Shown: positions 57,838 to 64,000 of the stretch, piece after piece
Position numbering within the stretch: position 1 is the stretch's first letter
How the letters are laid out: every line of letters starts with the position of its first letter
Assembly (NCBI RefSeq): GCF_014649695.1
Contig: NZ_BMTN01000001.1
Span: forward strand, 248,001-312,000
DNA length: 64,000 bases
Source of the DNA: Streptomyces kurssanovii
GTDB lineage: Bacteria; Actinomycetota; Actinomycetes; Streptomycetales; Streptomycetaceae
Reading direction: 5' to 3'
Notes under the pieces: generated by a model
Told to the model about the DNA's origin: nothing
What the model saw: the letters and a program-made list of their open reading frames with translations, nothing else
The model's database searches: none
Program-made: the position numbers and the translations under genes

Positions 57838-58728
57838 ATGGCAGTCTTCCTCACCAAGGAGAGCAAGGTCCTCGTCCAGGGCATGACCGGCGCCGAGGGC
57901 ATGAAGCACACCCGCCGGATGCTGGCGTCCGGCACCGACGTGGTCGCGGGGGTCAACCCACGCAAGGCGGGCCACGTCGTCGACTTCGACGAGCGTGCCG
58001 TCCCCGTCTTCGGGGGCGTCCGCGAGGCGATGGCGGCCACCGGCGCGGACATCGCCGTGGTCTTCGTACCGCCCCCGTTCGCCAAGGCCGCCGTCATGGA
58101 GGCGGTCGACGCCGGCATCGGGCTCGCGGTCGTCATCACCGAGGGCATCCCCGTCCATGACGCCGTCGCCTTCCAGGCGTACGCCGCCGAACGCGGCACC
58201 CGGATCATCGGGCCCAACTGCCCCGGCCTCATCAGCCCCGGCCAGTCGAACGCCGGCATCCTCCCCGCCGACATCGCCGCCGAGCCCGGCCGCATCGGGC
58301 TCGTCTCCAAGTCCGGCACGCTCACCTACCAACTCATGTACGAGCTTCGCGACATCGGCTTCTCCTCGGCCGTCGGCATCGGCGGCGACCCGGTGGTCGG
58401 CACCACCCACATCGACTGCCTCGCCGCCTTCGAGAAGGACCCCGACACCGAACTCATCGTGCTGATCGGCGAGATCGGCGGTGACGCGGAGGAACGAGCC
58501 GCCGCCTACATCACCGAGCACGTCACCAAGCCCGTCGTCGGCTACATCGCAGGCTTCACCGCCCCCGAGGGCAGGACCATGGGTCACGCCGGAGCGATCG
58601 TGTCGGGCTCCAGCGGCACCGCCGAGGCCAAGAAGCGGGCCCTCGGAGCGGCCGGTGTACGGGTCGGCTCCACACCGACGGAGACGTCACGCCTGGTGCG
58701 CGAGCGGCTCGCGGTGTCCCAGGGCTGA
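57838..58728 (+). CDS. sucD: Succinyl-CoA synthetase alpha subunit
   Basis: A 296-residue CoA-ligase alpha subunit. It carries the CoA-binding Rossmann domain ([31 protein letters not shown]), [16 protein letters not shown], and the phospho-histidine in [20 protein letters not shown]. All key residues look intact and the length is normal. The ATG follows AGAAGGGACC. Its usual partner sucC, just upstream, is broken, so it must pair with a beta subunit encoded elsewhere or be idle. It is probably a second, non-TCA copy within a carboxylate-use locus. Confidence 0.93.
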   Translation: MAVFLTKESKVLVQGMTGAEGMKHTRRMLASGTDVVAGVNPRKAGHVVDFDERAVPVFGGVREAMAATGADIAVVFVPPPFAKAAVMEAVDAGIGLAVVITEGIPVHDAVAFQAYAAERGTRIIGPNCPGLISPGQSNAGILPADIAAEPGRIGLVSKSGTLTYQLMYELRDIGFSSAVGIGGDPVVGTTHIDCLAAFEKDPDTELIVLIGEIGGDAEERAAAYITEHVTKPVVGYIAGFTAPEGRTMGHAGAIVSGSSGTAEAKKRALGAAGVRVGSTPTETSRLVRERLAVSQG

Positions 58729-58765
58729 GAGCTCACCCTCATTCACGGCCCGTTGCGAGTAAGCC

Positions 58766-58783
58766 GGTTACGCACGGGTAACC
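58766..58783. promoter_or_regulatory. Inverted repeat before the aldehyde dehydrogenase gene
   Basis: GGTTAC-N6-GTAACC (58766-58783) is a perfect 6-bp inverted repeat with six-base spacing, 112 bp before the start. It is typical in form of a dimeric repressor site, but no candidate regulator is nearby. Confidence 0.35.
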
Positions 58784-58894
58784 CCTTCGCCGACCGGGAT
58801 CTCCGGGCGGCCGGCGTGTGCGAGCCGGCCGCCCGTCCCCGTCGCCGAACGTCCTCCCGCCCCGTACGACACGTCACGAGCGGAGTTCACCTTC

Positions 58895-60434
58895 ATGGCA
58901 CCCACCCTCACCCTCAAGCCGGGCACGGCCTGGACCGACGCCTGGCAGCGCTGCACCGCCGTCGCCCCCGAAGCGTTCCGGGACGACCGCGTCCTCAACC
59001 TCTGGGCCGCGCGGTGGCATGCGGACGGCCGCGCCCTCCCCGCCACCAGCCCCGTCGACCAGAGCCCCGTCGCCGGCCCGCCCCGGCTGGACACGACCGC
59101 CGCCCGAGGGGCCGTACGCGCCTCGCTCGACCAGCACCGCGCCTGGCGCCACACCCCCCTGCCGGAACGCCGGGCCCGCGTCGCCGCCACCCTCGACGCC
59201 CTCACCGAGCACCGCGAACTGCTCGCCCTCCTCCTCGTCTGGGAGATCGGCAAGCCCTGGCGGCTCGCCAGGCCGACGTCGACCGCGCCATCGACGGGTC
59301 CGCTGGTACGTCGAGGGCGTCGAACCCATGCTGGACGGCCGCTCACCCCTCGCCGGCCCGGTCTCCAACATCGCCAGCTGGAACTACCCCATGTCCGTCC
59401 TCGTCCACGCCATGCTCGTCCAGGCGCTGGCGGGGAACGCGGTGATCGCCAAGGCCCCGACCGACGGCGGCGTCGCCTGCCTCACCCTCGCCTGCGCGCT
59501 CGCCGCCCGCGAAGGCGTGCCCCTGACCCTGGTCAGCGGCAGCGGCGGGGAGCTCTCCGAGGCCCTGGTCCGCTCCCCGGAGATCGGCTGCGTCTCCTTC
59601 GTCGGAGGACGCGACACCGGCGCCCGCATCGCCACCGCCGTGGCCGACCTCGGCAAACGCCACATCCTGGAGCAGGAGGGCCTCAACACCTGGGGCGTCT
59701 GGAACTACACCGACTTCTCCGCACTCACCGCCGTCGTCCCGAAGCTCTTCGACTACGGCAAGCAGCGCTGTACCGCCTACCCCCGGTTCGTGGTCCAGCG
59801 CGAGTCCTTCGCCGACTTCCTCGCCGCCTACCTGCCCGCCGTGCGCTCGATCCGCACCGGCCACCCCCTCGCCGTCGAACACCCCGACGACCCGCTGCCC
59901 ACCCTCGACTTCGGGCCGCTCATCAACGCGGCCAAGGCCAAGGAGCTGGCCGACCAGGTCGCCGAGGCCATCGACCGCGGAGCCGTACCCCTCCACCGGG
60001 GGACGCTCGCCGACGGCCGCTTCCTCCCCGGCCAGGACACCTCCGCCTACCTCCCGCCCGTCACCCTGCTGAACCCGCCCCCGTCCTCCCCGCTGCACCA
60101 CGCCGAACCCTTCGGCCCCGTCGACACCATCGTCCTCGTCGACACGGAGGCGGAACTGCTCGCCGCGATGAACGCCTCGGGCGGCGCGCTCGTGGCGACC
60201 CTCTCCACGGACGACCCGGCGACCTTCCGGCGCCTCGCCCCGCAGATCCGCGCCTTCAAGACCGGCCACAACAAGCCCCGTTCGCGCGGTGACCGCGACG
60301 AGCTGTTCGGCGGCTTCGGCGCCTCCTGGCGCGGCGCGTTCGTCGGCGGCGAGCTGCTGGTGCGGGCCGTGACGGAAGGCCCGGCGGGGGAGCGGCCGCC
60401 GGGCAACTTCCCCGACTACCAGCTCAACGCCTGA
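58895..60434 (+). pseudogene. Aldehyde dehydrogenase gene with two single-base frameshifts
   Basis: The gene reads as an aldehyde dehydrogenase of about 510 residues across three frames: MAPTLTLKPGTAWTDAWQRC to VWEIGKPWRLA; a short middle part QADVDRAIDG in another frame; then VRWYVEGVEPMLDGRSPL to the end in a third. A missing C after 59269 (CC-A) and a missing G at 59296-59298 explain both shifts. Past them all catalytic parts are intact: Glu in LEQEGLNTWG, Cys in GKQRCTAYPRFV, and the end NKPRSRGDRDELFGGF. Both lie in short homopolymers, so sequencing error is possible. The likely role was oxidising an aldehyde such as glyoxylate (inference from neighbours). Confidence 0.78.
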
Positions 60435-60467
60435 CGGGGCGTCTGCTCCCCCGGCCGGACGCTCGCA

Positions 60468-60500
60468 CGTCCCGGACGGCACCTCGACGCGCCCGGGACG
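60468..60500 (+). terminator. Hairpin after the aldehyde dehydrogenase gene
   Basis: CGTCCCGG (60468-60475) pairs with CCGGGACG (60493-60500) over 8 bp with a 17-nt loop, 34 bp after the stop codon. Confidence 0.4.
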
Positions 60501-60727
60501 GGATGATCCTTAGCCCGTTCGCACCTTTCACGCCCGCACGTTCGCCGCGGTGTGTCCGCCGCGGCGACCTGCGGCACTGCCGGAAGAAGCCCGGATCCTG
60601 CGTCCTACCGGGTGACCCCGTGCCGGGGCCTCGCATTGCGATGATCACCGACTGTGGGTTGCCTCGTACACGGAGCACAGCAGAGGAGCCGCGCAGAGGG
60701 CCGGACACTGCTCCGCTGGAGGAAGAC

Positions 60728-61207
60728 ATGCGCATCGCCCGTACCGGTCTCAAGGTCGCCGTCATCGTCGGCACCCTCGCACTCTCCGCGCCGGTCGCCG
60801 CGGCAGAGGGCGGCGACATCGAGATCAGCCCGCGGAACGCCCCGGGGACCACGGTCACCGTCAGCACCACCGCCTGCGGCAAGGAGACCTACGGCAAGGG
60901 GGAGTCGGAGGCCGGTGGGCAGTTCCACCTTTTCGAAGGGGACCGTAAGGGAACCCTGGTGGGCGAGTTCCGGCTGCCCGACGACGCCGCTCCGGGAACC
61001 GACACGGTGACCCTGAAGTGCCCTCCGCGTACCAAGGTCACCGGTACCCACCGGATCAGCGACCGCCCCAGCGGAGGGGTCGAGGCCGGCTTCGGCGACG
61101 CCACCGGCAAGAGTGCGCAGCTCGCACTCGGCGGACTGCTCCTCGCCGGAGCGGTCGCCGGCGGAGCGGTCAGGACGCGCCGCGGCTCCGGTGGCGTCCG
61201 GACCTGA
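60728..61207 (+). CDS. Secreted or membrane-tethered small protein upstream of sortase
   Basis: 159 residues. A Sec signal (VAVIVGTLALSAPVAAA, residues about 8-26) is followed by a beta-rich domain with two cysteines (STTACGKET and TLKCPPRT) that could form a disulfide. The C-terminal helix AQLALGGLLLAGAVAGGAV is followed by the basic tail RTRRGSGG. This is the plan of many Streptomyces surface proteins encoded next to a class F sortase, though no LPxTG-like motif is visible. It starts at ATG 60728 after GGAGGAAG. Function unknown. Confidence 0.8.
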   Translation: MRIARTGLKVAVIVGTLALSAPVAAAEGGDIEISPRNAPGTTVTVSTTACGKETYGKGESEAGGQFHLFEGDRKGTLVGEFRLPDDAAPGTDTVTLKCPPRTKVTGTHRISDRPSGGVEAGFGDATGKSAQLALGGLLLAGAVAGGAVRTRRGSGGVRT

Positions 61208-61224
61208 CACCACCTCTCTGCCCA

Positions 61225-61261
61225 CCGGCCCCCGGTCACCGTCACGGTGACCGGGGGCCGG
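61225..61261. terminator. 18-bp hairpin between secreted protein and sortase genes
   Basis: The left arm 61225-61242 and right arm 61244-61261 pair perfectly around one base (or 15 bp with a wider loop). It is one of the strongest hairpins in the window, 18 bp after the stop at 61207. It should largely separate the sortase from the upstream transcript. Confidence 0.75.
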
Positions 61262-61311
61262 CCGGGTCCCACGAACACATCCGCCCCGCCGCCGAGCAAA
61301 GGCCCGCCCCG

Positions 61312-61977
61312 ATGGACGACACCCCGACGACACGGGTCACCGACGCGGCCCGCGTCCCCTCCTACAAGCTGCTCGTCTGCGCCGCGATCGCCGGGGCCGC
61401 GCTGGTGGGCAGCGCGCTGTACGAGGACCGCCCCCCGCAGCCGTCGCCGGTGCAACAGCGGGCCCCCGCCGCGCGGCCCGCGCCGGAGCGCGCGCCGCAG
61501 CCCCCGGCCGTCGGACCTCTCGCCCCCGCCGATCCCGTCCGCCTGCTGATCCCGGCCATCGGCGTGAACGCCCCGCTGACCCGCCTGGAGTTGAACGAGA
61601 AGGGCGCGCTGCGGCCGCCGCCGGCCGCCGCGCCCGCTCTCGCCGGCTGGTACGGCGGCGGTGCGACCCCGGGGGAGAACGGCACGGCCGTCACCGCCGG
61701 ACATGTGGACACCCCCGCCGGGCGCGGGGTCTTCTACCGGCTCGGTGCTCTGGTCAAGGGCGACACCATCGACGTCGTGCGCAAGGACCGGCGCACAGCC
61801 GTCTTCACCGTCGACGCGGTGGAGGTCCACGACAAGAACGACTTTCCGGACGAGAAGGTCTACGGCGATTCCGGCCGGCCCGAGCTGCGGGTGATCACAT
61901 GCGGCGGCGACCGGTCCTGGAAAGGCGGCTACGAGGGCAACGTCGTCGTCTACGCGACGCTCACGTCCGTGAAGTAG
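61312..61977 (+). CDS. Class F sortase
   Basis: A 221-residue membrane-anchored transpeptidase-fold protein. A TM helix at about 18-37 precedes a Pro/Ala-rich linker (40-75). Catalytic residues: H131 in VTAGHVDTPAG and C197 in LRVITCGGDRSW, with R201 nearby. The beta-barrel ends NVVVYATL. Class F sortases are common in actinobacteria and their substrates are mostly unknown. It lies directly downstream of a small secreted protein that is its best candidate partner. The start is ATG 61312 with a weak AAAGG upstream. Confidence 0.9.
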   Translation: MDDTPTTRVTDAARVPSYKLLVCAAIAGAALVGSALYEDRPPQPSPVQQRAPAARPAPERAPQPPAVGPLAPADPVRLLIPAIGVNAPLTRLELNEKGALRPPPAAAPALAGWYGGGATPGENGTAVTAGHVDTPAGRGVFYRLGALVKGDTIDVVRKDRRTAVFTVDAVEVHDKNDFPDEKVYGDSGRPELRVITCGGDRSWKGGYEGNVVVYATLTSVK

Positions 61978-62047
61978 CCACCCGTGCTCCGCCCTGCCGG
62001 CGGTCCGGCGCCTGCCGGATGCGTTGATGCTCCGAGGCGGCTGGCGG

Positions 62048-62077
62048 CCGGACCACGCCGGACCACGCCGGACCGCG
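62048..62077. repeat. 10-bp tandem repeat, three copies
   Basis: CCGGACCACG occurs twice and CCGGACCGCG once in direct succession, in the gap between the convergent sortase and DUF2254 genes. Confidence 0.7.
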
Positions 62078-62085
62078 CCCGCCGG

Positions 62086-63408
62086 TCAGCCGATGCCCTG
62101 GCGGTCCGGTTCGAGGGCGAAGTCGCCTTCGGCCGGTTCCCGTACCGACTGCCGCACGGCGCGTACCAGCAGGTCCCGGTGCCGCTCGAGCGGCGCGCGC
62201 CGCTCAGGAGGTACGAGCTGGAGCAGGTCCTCGAACCCGGCCATCATGCGCCGCGTGACCTGCGGGTTGCCCACCGCGCACCCCCGCAGCTCGGCGAAGC
62301 CGAGGTCGACCAGGTCCTCCCACCCGGACACCGGCTGGACCAGCCGCACCCGGCCCTTCCCGTCCTGGTGGTACACCGTGCCGAGCGGCCGGTGGGCGAC
62401 CACGGCGAGATACTGCACGATCCGGTCCAGGCACTGCACGGCCGTGGTCGGGTCGTTCACGGCCGACGACAGGGCCCGCAGCCCGATGTCGGTCAACTGC
62501 CGCAGCCCGAAACTCAGGTCACGCTGAAAAGTGCGCTCGACCCCGACCGACACGGCGGACTGCAGCGCACGCCGGGCCGCGAACGGCAGCGGTCGTCCCG
62601 CGCCGCCGTGGACCGTGAGCACGGGTGTCCCGGGCACGACGAAGTCCCCGACCCGGGGGAGGAGCCGCAGCACCACGTCATGGCGCCGGGCCACCCGCAC
62701 GAGCCGGACGACCTCGACGTCCCGCAGGGCTCCGGACCGCCCCTGGTGACTGATGCGGACGGTCTCCTCCCCGAGCTGCTCCCCGGAAGCGGCGGACCTC
62801 GGCATACGCGCCAGCGCCCCGAACGCCTCCCTGGTCACCCGGTCGACCACGGGACCCACCTTCATCAGCTGGAGCGTCTGTGTCACGTAGGCGATGAACA
62901 GCAGCAGACTCAACGCGACCATCAGCAGCGTCAGGATGCTCTGCACCACCGGCACGGACGTGACCTCCCGCGGGTCGCGTTCGCTCTCGAACGCCGTCAG
63001 CACCAGCAGCGACAGCAGGAAGGTGGAGAGGAACACCGAGAAGGTGAGCTTGCTGATGCGGCTCCTGATGAAGATGCGCACGACGCGGGGGCTGAAGTTG
63101 CCGGCCGCCATCTGCACCGCGACGAGCGAGATGCTGAAGACCACACCGATGAAGGTCATCATCGCGGAAGCGATCGTGGTGACGATCGTCTTGGCGTCCT
63201 CGGCGACCGCCATGAGCTTCTGAAGACTCCGGAAGTCCTCTTCGTTGCGCAGCGTGTCGACGATCCATGTGTCGAGGGCGGCGGCGAGACCCCAGACGAC
63301 GCAGACGAGGATCAGCGACACGGTGGGGGCGAACCAGAACGTCTCGCGCAGATGCTCGCGCAGCATGGACAGGGCTCGGGGCGGACGGTAGGTGCGACGT
63401 TGGCTCAC
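62086..63408 (-). CDS. DUF2254-family membrane protein
   Basis: 440 residues from GTG 63408; ATG 63366 is an alternative. Four hydrophobic segments occupy the N-terminal half: WFAPTVSLILVCVVWGLAAA, IVTTIASAMMTFIGVVFSIS, FSVFLSTFLLSLLVLTAF and ILTLLMVALSLLLFIAYVTQ. The C-terminal half is a soluble domain with RDLSFGLRQLTDIGLRALS, then SSAVNDPTTAVQCLDRI. This is the DUF2254 layout, a widespread predicted membrane protein of unknown role. Transcribed alone, toward the sortase gene. Confidence 0.88.
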   Translation of the reverse strand: MSQRRTYRPPRALSMLREHLRETFWFAPTVSLILVCVVWGLAAALDTWIVDTLRNEEDFRSLQKLMAVAEDAKTIVTTIASAMMTFIGVVFSISLVAVQMAAGNFSPRVVRIFIRSRISKLTFSVFLSTFLLSLLVLTAFESERDPREVTSVPVVQSILTLLMVALSLLLFIAYVTQTLQLMKVGPVVDRVTREAFGALARMPRSAASGEQLGEETVRISHQGRSGALRDVEVVRLVRVARRHDVVLRLLPRVGDFVVPGTPVLTVHGGAGRPLPFAARRALQSAVSVGVERTFQRDLSFGLRQLTDIGLRALSSAVNDPTTAVQCLDRIVQYLAVVAHRPLGTVYHQDGKGRVRLVQPVSGWEDLVDLGFAELRGCAVGNPQVTRRMMAGFEDLLQLVPPERRAPLERHRDLLVRAVRQSVREPAEGDFALEPDRQGIG

Positions 63409-63576
63409 CCGGCCGACGGTAACCAAACGCAGCGCATTCGCGTGGATACACGCTGTAGCGCCTCTCCCGTAGCGCCGCCGGCACCCCACTGACCACGCAA
63501 TATGCAGGTGAGAGGCACCGCGAACCCCTGGTATTGTTGTCCATGTCGCCGCGGGAGACCGGGGCGAATCACCTGA

Positions 63577-63661
63577 GTCCGGGTGGCGGAATGGCAGACG
63601 CGCTAGCTTGAGGTGCTAGTGCCCTTTATCGGGCGTGGGGGTTCAAGTCCCCCCTCGGACA
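63577..63661 (+). tRNA. tRNA-Leu (GAG)
   Basis: An 85-nt type II tRNA. The acceptor stem GTCCGGG (63577-63583) pairs with CTCGGAC (63654-63660), followed by discriminator A. The anticodon arm reads GCTAGCTTGAGGTGCTAG with anticodon GAG. The long variable arm is GTGCCCTTTATCGGGCG. The T arm is GGGGGTTCAAGTCCCCC. CCA is not encoded. It reads the abundant CTC codon, so it matters for translation in this GC-rich genome. Confidence 0.97.
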
Positions 63662-63682
63662 CTCACTGTAGCGATACAGATG

Positions 63683-63714
63683 CGAGGGCCTCGACCTTAC
63701 GGTTGCGGCCCTCG
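63683..63714 (+). terminator. Terminator after tRNA-Leu
   Basis: CGAGGGCC (63683-63690) pairs with GGCCCTCG (63707-63714) and is followed shortly by CTTT. It lies 21 bp after the tRNA 3' end. Confidence 0.6.
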
Positions 63715-63812
63715 TGGCCTTTGGTAGCCGCTTGTGACGCCTGACGGTGACGAGCCTGTCGGCAGGTGCTGCAGCACCTGCGAGCACCACGCGCGCTCGT
63801 CCACCTGGTTCG

Positions 63813-64000
63813 CTACGTCGTTACTCCGGTTCCTCGACCCGCAGGGTGTCTCCGCGCAAGGCCTTGCTTCGCGAGCACCGGTTCGTAGACCTCCCTGTGC
63901 ACCTTCTCGCGGGCCGCCTGGGCGTCCTCGTCGATGGCCGTGAACCGAGCCTCGGCCTCCGAGCGATCGACGGCGTGCTCAAGGATCCGGCCCACCACTG
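63813..64000 (-). CDS. C-terminal end of an unidentified gene beside tRNA-Leu
   Basis: A frame entering from the right edge reads VVGRILEHAVDRSEAEARFT, then AIDEDAQAAREKVHREVYEP and LAKQGLARR, with coding-like codon use, to a stop at 63813. In the next frame the last codons read ALRGDTLRVEEPE and a stop at about 63830, which looks like a natural protein end. A one-base shift near 63865 may therefore be present. No family is recognised. Its place directly beside a tRNA gene would suit an integrated element, but no integrase is visible. Confidence 0.4.
   Translation of the reverse strand, partial: VVGRILEHAVDRSEAEARFTAIDEDAQAAREKVHREVYEPVLAKQGLARRHPAGRGTGVTT

Noticed and set aside
57259-58587. 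A 442-codon minus-strand frame opposite sucC and sucD
   Set aside because: Shadow frame; the plus strand carries the conserved ligase residues, including the phospho-histidine motif.
63531-63540. TATTGT as the -10 of the tRNA-Leu promoter
   Set aside because: The position is reasonable, but no acceptable -35 element lies 16-19 bp upstream, so I do not list it.

Overview
The window is high-GC actinobacterial DNA, almost certainly a Streptomyces chromosome arm. Evidence: GC-rich third codon positions; many GTG and TTG starts; 4-bp GTGA/ATGA gene overlaps; an SsgA-like sporulation protein; Tat-exported lipoproteins; long antisense reading frames; and intergenic repeats of the kind common in Streptomyces. 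No rRNA, CRISPR array, replication origin or complete prophage is visible. One tRNA-Leu (GAG) lies at the right end.

Layout. 1-24 kb is a mixed neighbourhood: metallo-hydrolase, membrane-anchored phosphatase-superfamily protein, amino-acid permease and zinc dehydrogenase, HTH regulator, SsgA-like protein, secreted PLC-like protein, ATP-dependent DNA ligase, EF-G-binding-type protein, pterin dehydratase, methyltransferases, AraC and LysR regulators, aldo/keto reductase, secreted lyase-like protein, acyl-CoA ligase, BASS transporter and secreted peptidase. 24-28.6 kb encodes formate-dehydrogenase accessory subunits (FdhD, a four-cluster Fe-S protein, NuoF) with no catalytic molybdopterin subunit. 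There the NuoE gene survives only as a fragment fused to a truncated ketopantoate-reductase-like gene. 28.6-31.6 kb has a FabH-like synthase, a NUDIX protein, a GntR regulator and a DHFR-like remnant. 31.8-43.3 kb is a sugar module: ROK regulator, ribose-type ABC importer, Gfo/Idh/MocA dehydrogenase, TIM-barrel isomerase and a 1231-residue secreted protein (GSDH, PKD, CBM6, ThuA, DUF1080). 43.4-52.1 kb is a compact eight-gene set built on the ebo (metabolite-traffic) genes, with an inositol-3-phosphate synthase homologue at its head. 52.1-53.9 kb is a scar region with an IS3-type transposase remnant and two unknown genes. 54-60.4 kb is a decaying carboxylate region: an oxalate/formate-type MFS transporter, a truncated acyl-CoA ligase, a truncated and frameshifted sucC, an intact sucD and a frameshifted aldehyde dehydrogenase. 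60.7-64 kb has a secreted protein, a class F sortase, a DUF2254 membrane protein, tRNA-Leu and the end of an unidentified gene.

How it fits together. The ROK gene and the large secreted enzyme share a similar upstream box at the same distance from a TACGNT -10 element, which suggests one regulon. The GntR promoter and the ketopantoate-reductase-like promoter share an almost identical 12-bp box. The sugar and ebo blocks hold secreted and cytosolic enzymes typical of 3-keto-sugar or cyclitol chemistry, and I infer import and remodelling of an unusual sugar or glycoside. Several gene remnants (27-28 kb, 31 kb, 52 kb, 56-59 kb) show that this region is losing genes.
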